Positions 1-5,326 of a stretch of 5,326 nucleotides of DNA are shown piece after piece (the first letter of the stretch is position 1; each line of letters starts with the position of its first letter). The notes beneath the pieces are model-generated. The model worked only from the letters and a program-made list of their open reading frames with translations. It searched no databases and was not told the DNA's origin. This stretch comes from an uncultured Verrucomicrobiota bacterium. Its GTDB lineage: Bacteria; Verrucomicrobiota; Kiritimatiellia; RFP12; UBA1067. The DNA is taken from NCBI GenBank assembly GCA_945947925.1, contig CAMEZU010000137.1, positions 1 to 5,326 of the forward strand, given 5' to 3'. The translations under genes were made by a program, and so were the position numbers.

Positions 1-283
1 CGACGATCTCGGCGCCGACTTCGTTCCACTTGAGCTGGGTCGGATCCTTCTCGGCCGTGAGGCGGATCGCCTTGCCGTCAACCGTCATCGTGTTGCCCTC
101 GACCTTGATGTCGTGGTTGAACGTGCCGTGGACGGAATCGTACTTGAGCATGTACGCGAGGTAATCCGGGTCGAGGAGGTCGTTGATGCCGACGACTTCG
201 ACGTCCGTGAAGTTCTCAACCGCCGCGCGGAAAACCATGCGGCCGATACGGCCGAAGCCGTTGATACCGATCTTGATAGCCAT
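1..283 (-). CDS. gap: Glyceraldehyde-3-phosphate dehydrogenase, N-terminal part (partial at left edge)
   Basis: Glycolytic and gluconeogenic cytosolic enzyme that oxidises and phosphorylates glyceraldehyde 3-phosphate to 1,3-bisphosphoglycerate with NAD+. Only the first 94 residues are in the window. They begin MAIKIGINGFGRIGR, the NAD-binding glycine-rich signature of the family (residues 8-15). Residues 33-35 read IND; an Asp here normally contacts the adenosine ribose and favours NAD over NADP. The stretch around residues 41-53 (YLAYMLKYDSVHG) is also typical of the family. The catalytic Cys and the C-terminal domain lie off the left edge. The ATG at 283-281 is preceded 9 nt upstream by AGGA (293-296), so the start is well supported. 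It lies 36 bp after the rpmB stop with no hairpin between, so it is probably the third gene of the rpsA-rpmB transcript. Identity is very likely; the paralogue (gapA or gapB type) cannot be decided from this part. Confidence 0.96.
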   Translation of the reverse strand, partial: MAIKIGINGFGRIGRMVFRAAVENFTDVEVVGINDLLDPDYLAYMLKYDSVHGTFNHDIKVEGNTMTVDGKAIRLTAEKDPTQLKWNEVGAEIV

Positions 284-319
284 TTTATTTGTTCCTTTTT
301 TTGTGGTGAATGATAAGTC

Positions 320-550
320 TTAGGCCTTCGTGACCTTGCCGTTCTTCAGGCAGCGCGTGCAGACGCACATGCGCTTGGTGTTGCCCTTGCCGTCCGTCGT
401 GCGGATCGACTGAAGGTTCGGCAGGAAGCGGCGCTTCGTGATGCCGGTCGTGTGGAGACCGATGCCGCCCTTGTACTTCGGCGAACCCTTGCGGACGACG
501 ACGTTGCCGACCGAAGGACCCTTGCCGCAAATATCGCAAACTCTGGACAT
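320..550 (-). CDS. rpmB: 50S ribosomal protein L28
   Basis: Structural protein of the large ribosomal subunit, 76 residues, within the usual size for bacterial L28. It starts MSRVCDICGKGP and carries the conserved basic core GLHTTGITKRRFLPNLQ (residues 31-47). Two CxxC pairs, Cys5/Cys8 and Cys64/Cys67, make it the zinc-binding (C+) form; an extra Cys62 lies next to the second pair. The ATG at 550-548 has AGGA 8 nt upstream (559-562), which fixes the start. It begins 27 bp downstream of the rpsA stop and ends 36 bp before gap, all on the same strand with no promoter or terminator seen in the gaps, so co-transcription with rpsA is likely. Zinc ribbon L28 is often replaced by a zinc-free paralogue under zinc limitation in other bacteria; nothing here shows such control. 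Confidence 0.97.
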   Translation of the reverse strand: MSRVCDICGKGPSVGNVVVRKGSPKYKGGIGLHTTGITKRRFLPNLQSIRTTDGKGNTKRMCVCTRCLKNGKVTKA

Positions 551-577
551 CTTCGTGTTCCTTTCGTTTGAAGTTGA

Positions 578-2320
578 TTAGTTGCCGGGCTGCCACTCGA
601 CGTTGGCGAAGGCGGCTTCGAACGCATTGCCGAGGCTGTCGCTGCCGGCGGTCTTCGCGGAGACAGGCTCCGGCGTGATGCCCGCGGCTTCGGCCTCGAG
701 GTTCTTGACCTCGTCCTCGGTCATCGACATCGCGCGGATGGAGAGGCCGATGCGACGGTCGCCGCGGTCAACCTTCACGACGCGGGCCTCGACCTCCTGA
801 CCGACGTCAAGAGCGTCCTTGACCTTCTCGATGCGCTGGTCGGAGATCTGCGAGATGTGGACGAGACCGTCCACGCCGTCCTCGAGCTCGACGAACGCAC
901 CGAACGAGGCGATCTTGGAGACCTTGCCCTTGACCACGCTGCCGACCGCGTACTTGGACGCGATCTCGGTCCACGGATCGTTCTGAGCCTGCTTGAGGCC
1001 CAGGGAGATGCGCTGTTCCTTCGGGTTGACGTCGAGAACGACCGCCTCGACCTCCTGACCCTTCTGCAGGCACTCCGACGGGTGGTTGATCTTGCGCGTC
1101 CAGCTCATGTCGCTGACGTGGATCATGCCGTCGATGCCCTCCTCGAGCTCGACGAACGCACCGTACGCCGTAAAGTTGCGGACCTTGCCCTTGACCTTCG
1201 AGCCGACCGGGAAGCGGTCCTGGACCGTGTCCCACGGATTGGCTTGGGTCTGGCGGATGCCGAGCGCGATCTTCTGGTTCTCGACGTCCACGGAGAGGAC
1301 GACGACCTGAACCTCGTCACCGACGTTGAGCATGTCGGAGGCGCGGGCGACGCGCTTGGTCCAGCTGAACTCGGAGATGTGGACGAGACCCTCGATGCCG
1401 GGGGCGATCTCGACGAACGCGCCGTAGGCGGCGAGGTTGACGACCTTGCCCGAAACGCGGGCGCCGACCGGGAACTGGTCCTGAATCGTGTTCCAGGGAT
1501 TCTCGGTGGTCTGCTTGAGGCCGAGGCTGACGCGCTCGCGGTCGCGGTCCACATCGAGGACCATGACGTCGAGCTCCTGGCCGACCTTGAGCATTTCGCT
1601 CGGGTGCTTGATGCGGCCCCAGCTCATGTCCGTGATGTGGAGGAGGCCGTCGAGACCGTCGAGGTCGATGAACGCGCCGAAATCGGTGATGTTCTTCACG
1701 CGGCCCTTCTTGACCTCGCCCTTCTGGAGCGAAGCGAGGAGCTCGGCCTTCTTCTCGGCCATCGTGCCCTCGATGAGCTCACGACGCGAGACGATGAGGT
1801 TGCGGCGCTCGTTGGAAATCTTGATGACCTTGAAGTCGAACGTCTGGCCGACGTAGGGCTCGAGTTCCTTGACCGGCGCGACCTCGACCTGGCTACCCGG
1901 GAGGAACGCCTCGACGTCGTCGATCGCGACGAGGAGGCCGCCGCGGACGGCGCTCTTGATGGTACCGGTGACGACGCAGCCCTCGACGTAACGCTCGAGG
2001 ATCTTCTCCCAGCGAATCTTCTCGTCCGCACGACGCTTGGAGAGCTCGACCATGCCGGTCTTGTCGTTTTCAAGCTGAACGAGCATCACGGTGACCTTGT
2101 CACCGACCTTCACTTCGGCGTCCGCTCCGAACTCGGAGATGTCGACCGAACCGACGCTCTTGTAACCGATGTCGATGAAGACGTCGTCGTCCTTGACGGC
2201 GCTGACGGTGCCCTCGACGAGGCTGCCGTTCTTGAACTTGGATTCCTGGCCTGCGCTCGCGAGCATCTCCGCCATGGCGGCCGAACGCTCCGAAGGAGCC
2301 GTAGGTTTGCGAATTGCCAT
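578..2320 (-). CDS. rpsA: 30S ribosomal protein S1, six S1 domains
   Basis: RNA-binding ribosomal protein that captures and unfolds mRNA on the 30S subunit during initiation. From the ATG at 2320-2318 it is 580 residues. Six S1 (OB-fold) repeats can be read at about 31-95, 113-181, 201-269, 286-356, 373-443 and 460-529. The last four carry the clear signature GAFv-(D/E)-GLxHIS, for example FGAFVELEDGVDGLVHIS at 473-490. The first two are more divergent, as expected for the ribosome-docking domains. Linkers after domains 3, 4 and 5 contain NPW or DPW (274-276, 361-363, 448-450). The tail (530-580) is acidic and Ala-rich. The frame stays open to an in-frame GTG at 2374, but the extra 18 residues (starting DAAENRARQQ) are unlike S1 N-termini and overlap the leader hairpins, so the internal ATG (MAIRKPTAPS) is preferred. 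No strong Shine-Dalgarno precedes it, only A-rich sequence with GAAAG. Confidence 0.97.
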   Translation of the reverse strand: MAIRKPTAPSERSAAMAEMLASAGQESKFKNGSLVEGTVSAVKDDDVFIDIGYKSVGSVDISEFGADAEVKVGDKVTVMLVQLENDKTGMVELSKRRADEKIRWEKILERYVEGCVVTGTIKSAVRGGLLVAIDDVEAFLPGSQVEVAPVKELEPYVGQTFDFKVIKISNERRNLIVSRRELIEGTMAEKKAELLASLQKGEVKKGRVKNITDFGAFIDLDGLDGLLHITDMSWGRIKHPSEMLKVGQELDVMVLDVDRDRERVSLGLKQTTENPWNTIQDQFPVGARVSGKVVNLAAYGAFVEIAPGIEGLVHISEFSWTKRVARASDMLNVGDEVQVVVLSVDVENQKIALGIRQTQANPWDTVQDRFPVGSKVKGKVRNFTAYGAFVELEEGIDGMIHVSDMSWTRKINHPSECLQKGQEVEAVVLDVNPKEQRISLGLKQAQNDPWTEIASKYAVGSVVKGKVSKIASFGAFVELEDGVDGLVHISQISDQRIEKVKDALDVGQEVEARVVKVDRGDRRIGLSIRAMSMTEDEVKNLEAEAAGITPEPVSAKTAGSDSLGNAFEAAFANVEWQPGN

Positions 2321-2352
2321 TGTAATGTACTTTGCTTTCGTTTGTTGACGTG

Positions 2353-2391
2353 CGCGGTTTTCAGCCGCGTCCACCCCGTCTTTGGGCGTGG
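2353..2391 (-). promoter_or_regulatory. rpsA mRNA leader with two hairpins
   Basis: The predicted rpsA leader (about 75 nt) can fold into two adjacent short stem-loops. The first, at 2391-2371, pairs CCAC with GTGG and CCC with GGG, with one bulged G. The second, at 2369-2353, pairs CGCGG with CCGCG around a CTGAAAA loop. They are followed by an unstructured A-rich stretch leading to the ATG, without a strong ribosome binding site. In E. coli, S1 represses its own mRNA through a structured leader with a weak Shine-Dalgarno. A comparable arrangement is inferred here from layout only, not from sequence homology. Confidence 0.4.
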
Positions 2392-2399
2392 AAGCCTAT

Positions 2400-2429
2400 A
2401 GTATATCACTTTGATTGTTGCGGGCGCAA
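2400..2429 (-). promoter_or_regulatory. Predicted promoter of the rpsA-rpmB-gap operon
   Basis: On the minus strand, TATACT (2405-2400) is preceded immediately by TGA, giving an extended -10. TTGCGC (2429-2424) sits 18 bp upstream as a -35 with three of six consensus bases. Transcription would start near 2395, leaving a leader of about 75 nt before the rpsA ATG. It lies in an AT-rich island within GC-rich sequence, which adds support. No operator repeats were recognised. Confidence 0.6.
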
Positions 2430-2458
2430 TGGCAAAAGTGAGAAAAATTTGATACAAT
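2430..2458 (+). promoter_or_regulatory. Predicted promoter of tRNA-Pro
   Basis: TACAAT (2453-2458) preceded by TGA forms an extended -10. The -35 at a 17-bp spacing, TGGCAA (2430-2435), is weak. The predicted start near 2464-2466 leaves a 5' leader of about 10 nt before the mature tRNA, a usual distance. The element is back to back with the rpsA promoter, and the two -35 boxes abut at 2429/2430. Confidence 0.55.
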
Positions 2459-2475
2459 ACCCGACGTTCCTCAAT

Positions 2476-2552
2476 CGGAGAGTAGCGCAGTCTGGTAGCG
2501 CGTCTGCCTTGGGCGCAGAAGGCCAGGGGTTCAAATCCCCTCTCTCCGACCA
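2476..2552 (+). tRNA. tRNA-Pro (anticodon UGG), CCA encoded
   Basis: A complete 77-nt cloverleaf. The acceptor CGGAGAG (2476-2482) pairs perfectly with CTCTCCG (2542-2548), followed by discriminator A2549 and an encoded CCA (2550-2552). The D stem is GCGC/GCGC (2485-2488 with 2498-2501). The anticodon stem TCTGC/GCAGA (2503-2507 with 2515-2519) encloses the loop CTTGGGC. This gives anticodon TGG at 2510-2512, with G at position 37, the site usually methylated in tRNA-Pro. The T stem AGGGG/CCCCT (2525-2529 with 2537-2541) encloses TTCAAAT. All stems pair without mismatch, so it looks functional. U34 could read all or most CCN proline codons, depending on its modification. Confidence 0.97.
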
Positions 2553-2582
2553 CTTGAAAACACGACAAACAGAGAATCAGAG

Positions 2583-2611
2583 AAAATCCGCCCCTTTCGG
2601 GAGCGGATTTT
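2583..2611. terminator. Bidirectional intrinsic terminator between tRNA-Pro and the hydrolase gene
   Basis: AAAATCCGC pairs perfectly with GCGGATTTT (2583-2591 with 2603-2611). CCC/GGG extends the stem beyond one bulged A (2602), closed by a TTTC loop. Because the stem starts with AAAA and ends with TTTT, a U-run follows the GC-rich part on either strand, so it can stop the rightward tRNA transcript and the leftward hydrolase transcript. An outer AGAATC/GATTCT pairing (2573-2578 with 2618-2623) could lengthen it. The hairpin begins 31 bp past the tRNA CCA and lies 14 bp past the hydrolase stop. Confidence 0.82.
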
Positions 2612-2624
2612 CAGACAGATTCTG

Positions 2625-3554
2625 CTACGGCGTACGCAGCTGAAGGCGGATCGTGTTGAACGATCTCCTCAGCTCGGTCTCGTTGCCCCAGGCGACGCGG
2701 CGTTTTTCGGGATCGAGAATGCGGCAGTGACCGGTGACGATGTTGCGCTCGAACTTCCAGCCGCGGTATTCGTCGACGACCGTCCACCAGATGCCCGCGT
2801 CCATCACCTTCGTCTCGACGTTCACCTTGTCCTGCGGCACCCGCACCTGCACGCGGGGCGAGGGCGTTCCGGCCAGGATCTTCCCGAGCTCCGTGAAGTA
2901 AAACGCCGCAAGATGATTGCAAATGCGCTTCACCGTCTCGGACTGCCCCCAGAACGCGTCGATCGGCGTCTGCTCGGTGATGTCGCTCGGGACCGAATAC
3001 TGGATCACGTTCGGGATGACCCAGGGCGTCCCGTCCGCACCCAGGGAGGGGTTCTCCTCCCCGCCCGCGATCGTGAAGACGTACTTGAGGACGACGTCCT
3101 GCGGATTGCAAAGGAGGAGGACCGGCTGCACGGACCCGCCGCCCATGCGCGCAACGTCCAGCGCCTTCATCGGAATCGCCGGCGCGAGGAGGATGCCCTG
3201 CTTGATCTTGAGGTCACGCGCCGAGAGATTCGCCAGCGTCCGCGCGATGATGCGTCCCCCGAGCGAATGCCCGACGAGCGTGAGGTTCGTTCGGGACGCC
3301 GTGTCCATCGCGGCGATCCGGTCCGCCAGCCGCACCGCCTCCGCATCCGCGTTCTTTGCGGACGCCCCCCACATCCGGTTCCCATCCCAGATGTGGAACC
3401 GGCAGGTCGCGTTTGCGAAGACGTTCGTGCAGCGGTCGTAGGCAAGCCCGTCCACCTCCTGCGTCCGGTTCCACCCCGGGATGTACCAGACCTCCGCGGC
3501 GGAGGCGCACGCCGCCAAACCGAGGACCGCCACCAGTGCCGGAATCGTGCGCAT
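2625..3554 (-). CDS. Exported alpha/beta hydrolase with GHSLGG motif (putative lipase/esterase)
   Basis: Predicted serine hydrolase acting outside the cytoplasm; substrate unknown. From the ATG at 3554 it is 309 residues. A hydrophobic signal (residues 4-15) is followed by LAAC (13-16), a plausible lipobox, and by ASA (17-19), a plausible signal peptidase I site, so it is either a lipoprotein or a soluble secreted protein. The PGW after the first strand (26-28) is placed like an oxyanion-hole loop. GHSLGG (95-100) gives nucleophile Ser97. Asp153 in CNPQD and His214 in CNHLAAFY are candidate triad partners. Residues 249 to the end (WWTVVDEYRGWKFERN onwards) form a Trp-rich region outside the hydrolase core that I do not recognise. 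The start is set by GGAGG (3560-3564), 5 nt before the ATG; a GTG one codon earlier is only 2 nt from it. The ATG shares its A with the stop of the upstream gene, implying translational coupling. Fold is likely, reaction unproven. Confidence 0.82.
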   Translation of the reverse strand: MRTIPALVAVLGLAACASAAEVWYIPGWNRTQEVDGLAYDRCTNVFANATCRFHIWDGNRMWGASAKNADAEAVRLADRIAAMDTASRTNLTLVGHSLGGRIIARTLANLSARDLKIKQGILLAPAIPMKALDVARMGGGSVQPVLLLCNPQDVVLKYVFTIAGGEENPSLGADGTPWVIPNVIQYSVPSDITEQTPIDAFWGQSETVKRICNHLAAFYFTELGKILAGTPSPRVQVRVPQDKVNVETKVMDAGIWWTVVDEYRGWKFERNIVTGHCRILDPEKRRVAWGNETELRRSFNTIRLQLRTP

Positions 3555-5326
3555 CACGGCCTCCAGACGGGGATGAAGAAGAGGTCGACGGACGTTCCCC
3601 TCTTCGGGTCGTGCTCGTGACGGAAGAAGCGCCAGAGGAACGAGGTCCTCGAGGTACCGTCCTTCTTCGACGCATGCGAGAAGCCCGGGAACGCGTCAAG
3701 CGTCACGTCGCCGTTCGTCTCCTCGCGGTCCCAGAGCTTCCAAAGGACGCGCGTGTGCGTATGCGAGGTGCCCTTCAGGGTGTTCGCCTCGTGCTCGCGG
3801 TAGAAGAGTCCGCACAAGGCCATCGTCTCGCTGTCGACGGACTCGCCGACGCGCTTTCCCGTGGTGCGGTCGAAGGAGACCCGGCGGTCCAGCTCGTGGT
3901 TGAAGAAGATCCGGTTGCCCTGCTTGGAGGACTCGCTCATCTCGTAGTAGCCGCCGCTGCTGCGCCCGGAGACGCTATGGTCGTGGTCCGATCCGATCAG
4001 CACCGAACCGGTGACCTTGGAACTGACAGATGTCTCCAGCACCTCCTGCGGCAGCGTCTCCGCCTCCAGATAGGCGAGGTCGCGGTCGAAGTCCGCATCC
4101 ATCTTCCGGTTGAAGAGCGGGAAGATCCAGCCGCCGGACTTCTCGCCCGTATAGGTGCCGACGAGCGGCGTCAGCCACCAGGCCCTGTCGTCGGCGCTGT
4201 CCCGACCGTAGATCAGCGAACGGAAGTCGCCCGACACGCCGTCGTAATAGTAGAACGGCAGGAGGAAGTCCCATTCCGTGTCGCCGCGGAAATCGTTCTT
4301 GTGTCCGTACAGGAGCAGCGCATGGCGCTCGTCGGCGCCATTCTTGTAAGCCGTGTACCAGGAGAGAAGCGGCGGGATCGCATAGGTGTTGCTGCGGTCG
4401 CCGTGGCTCAACTTCATGTAGGGGAGCGACACGAAGTCCCCGCAGTCGCCGTCGTAGAAGTAAAGCGGCAGCACCCAGTTCGTCCGGCCGTCGCGTCCGC
4501 AGAGCGGCGTCACGAACGTCCCGTCGTCGTTCTCGTAGTAGAACGGGAACGCCCAGCTCGAACGCCCGCCGCGTCTGCCACCCCATTCCGCACCGCCGAG
4601 GCCGAGGAGGAAGCGCGCCTCGTGCGTGCCGTCCTTCTTCGTCGTGCAGCCGGACAGCAACGGCGGAACGAACCAGCTCTTGAGCGAGCCGTCCTCATTC
4701 TTCTCAGAACACCACAGCGGCGAGTACACCGAGGTCTCGTCGGCGTACCAGAGCGGGAAGCACCATTGCGACGTCTTGTTGTGTCCGTAGAGCGGGGTGA
4801 TGAACGTGCCGTCGTTGTCAGCGTAGTAGAACGGGAAGCACCAGGACATCGCAAAGCCATTGTCATCCGTCCGCCAGCCGGCCGCATTCAGCAGGAAGCC
4901 GTTCGTGCGCGAGCCGTCGCGGTACACGCCGCCGGAGAGCAGGAGCGGAATCATCCAGCGGTCGAGTCGGTCCTTCCCGTCGGTGTGGTGAAACCAGAGC
5001 GGGGACGCGAAAGTATGAGCGTCGCGATACCAGCCCGGAAGGCCCCACTGCGCGCTCGGCGTCCGACCGTAGACCGGCGTCACGAGCGTTCCCTCACTGT
5101 TGGCGTAGTAGAGCGGCAGGGCCCAGGAGCTGGTGAAACCGCGGTCCGCCTCTTCCGTCCGGCCGCCGAGGCCGAGCAGGTAGATCTCGTTCCAGGTGTC
5201 GCGGTCCTGCCAGCCGCCCGAAAGCGCCGGAACGGACAGCCAGGACGTCATCTCGTCCTTGTCGTTCCACGTAGAGCTGTACGGGAGCGAGGTGAAGCTG
5301 CGGAGGTCCTTGTGATAGAGCGGCAG
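3554..5326 (-). CDS. Trp/Tyr-rich tandem-repeat protein, partial at right edge, probable envelope protein
   Basis: Not recognised; no function assigned. The frame is open from the right edge to TGA at 3556-3554, giving 590 residues without the N-terminus. Counting from the Met at 5251, three repeats of about 95 residues start at Trp43, Trp137 and Trp233, and a shortened one starts at Trp327. Each repeat runs: W-x-x-P-(L/F)-Y-Y, then DGTF-x-TPLYG, then W-x-x-PLWY, then SPLW, then W-x-x-PPLLSG, then a Gly-rich FLLGLGG. The sub-motif W-x-x-P-hydrophobic-aromatic recurs every 20-35 residues, suggesting beta strands with aromatic girdles, as in a barrel or beta-solenoid. After about residue 381 the repeats give way to a polar Ser/His-rich segment (410-445). 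The protein then ends in a region rich in aromatic and basic residues (LWRFFRHEHD, then DLFFIPVWRP). Met5251 lies inside a repeat and is not the start. About 26 Trp occur in 565 residues. Its stop overlaps the hydrolase ATG by one base. Outer-membrane or surface location is inference. Confidence 0.85.
   Translation of the reverse strand: MPLYHKDLRSFTSLPYSSTWNDKDEMTSWLSVPALSGGWQDRDTWNEIYLLGLGGRTEEADRGFTSSWALPLYYANSEGTLVTPVYGRTPSAQWGLPGWYRDAHTFASPLWFHHTDGKDRLDRWMIPLLLSGGVYRDGSRTNGFLLNAAGWRTDDNGFAMSWCFPFYYADNDGTFITPLYGHNKTSQWCFPLWYADETSVYSPLWCSEKNEDGSLKSWFVPPLLSGCTTKKDGTHEARFLLGLGGAEWGGRRGGRSSWAFPFYYENDDGTFVTPLCGRDGRTNWVLPLYFYDGDCGDFVSLPYMKLSHGDRSNTYAIPPLLSWYTAYKNGADERHALLLYGHKNDFRGDTEWDFLLPFYYYDGVSGDFRSLIYGRDSADDRAWWLTPLVGTYTGEKSGGWIFPLFNRKMDADFDRDLAYLEAETLPQEVLETSVSSKVTGSVLIGSDHDHSVSGRSSGGYYEMSESSKQGNRIFFNHELDRRVSFDRTTGKRVGESVDSETMALCGLFYREHEANTLKGTSHTHTRVLWKLWDREETNGDVTLDAFPGFSHASKKDGTSRTSFLWRFFRHEHDPKRGTSVDLFFIPVWRP
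4562..5131 (-). repeat. Tandem coding repeats of about 285 bp
   Basis: Two full copies inside the repeat-protein gene (about 5131-4847 and 4846-4562), with a third, weaker copy continuing to about 4275 and half copies on either side. Similarity is seen in DNA as well as protein. The plus-strand pattern gtagta-gaacggg or gtagta-gagcgg, encoding PFYY/PLYY, recurs near 5106, 4826 and 4535, with related forms near 4451 and 4236. Spacing varies by a codon or two (94 to 96 residues). Copies have diverged, so this is not a recent perfect duplication. Confidence 0.75.

Noticed and set aside
2321..2374. In-frame GTG at 2374 as an earlier rpsA start
   Set aside because: The extra 18 residues are unlike S1 N-termini and would overlap the leader hairpins; the ATG at 2320 gives a normal N-terminus.
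857..2401. 514-codon open frame on the plus strand opposite rpsA
   Set aside because: Antisense shadow of a high-GC, codon-biased gene. The translation is a monotonous Asp/Glu/Val/Leu mixture with no domain, and the opposite strand is unmistakable S1.
2110..2568. 152-codon minus-strand frame running antisense to the tRNA into rpsA
   Set aside because: Out of frame with rpsA and crosses the tRNA antisense; a tRNA read in reverse often gives such spurious frames.
2332..2643. 103-codon plus-strand frame spanning the tRNA
   Set aside because: It runs through a complete tRNA gene and the terminator, with no coding character.
3552..3557. GTG at 3557 as the hydrolase start
   Set aside because: It is only 2 nt from the GGAGG, whereas the next codon, ATG, is 5 nt away. 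The difference is one residue.
2727..3620. 297-codon open frame on the plus strand opposite the hydrolase
   Set aside because: Arg/Asp/Pro-rich composition, no recognisable motif, no ribosome binding site. The minus-strand frame has a signal peptide and GHSLGG.
4275..5326. Regular ~285-bp spacing considered as a CRISPR or non-coding satellite array
   Set aside because: The repeats are degenerate, in frame, and preserve amino-acid motifs while third positions vary, so they are protein repeats.

Overview
The window comes from a high-GC bacterium and looks chromosomal. There are no mobile-element, phage or CRISPR signs. The short zinc-ribbon form of L28, a six-domain S1, a tRNA-Pro with a genomically encoded CCA and a large secreted-looking Trp/Tyr-rich repeat protein would fit the PVC superphylum (Verrucomicrobiota/Kiritimatiellota/Lentisphaerota). 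That placement is a guess from general resemblance and was not tested.

Left half (1-2405), minus strand: a compact housekeeping operon reads leftwards as rpsA (ribosomal protein S1), rpmB (L28), then the 5' part of a gap gene (NAD-dependent glyceraldehyde-3-phosphate dehydrogenase, cut by the left edge). The gaps are 27 bp and 37 bp, with no terminator visible in either. A good extended -10 promoter lies 80 bp upstream of the rpsA ATG. Its leader can form two short hairpins and lacks a strong Shine-Dalgarno sequence, which would suit autogenous control by S1.

Middle (2406-2624): a tRNA-Pro(UGG) gene is read rightwards from its own extended -10 promoter, divergent from rpsA. It is followed by a strong hairpin with TTTT at the 3' end of the stem on both strands. 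This probably terminates both the tRNA and the leftward genes converging on it.

Right half (2625-5326), minus strand: two genes overlap by one base. The upstream one, running off the right edge, encodes a protein of about 95-residue tandem repeats rich in Trp, Tyr, Pro and Leu. The downstream one encodes an exported or lipid-anchored alpha/beta hydrolase with a GHSLGG nucleophile elbow and an unrecognised C-terminal region. Tight coupling suggests they work together, perhaps at the cell envelope. This pair is the least explained part of the window.
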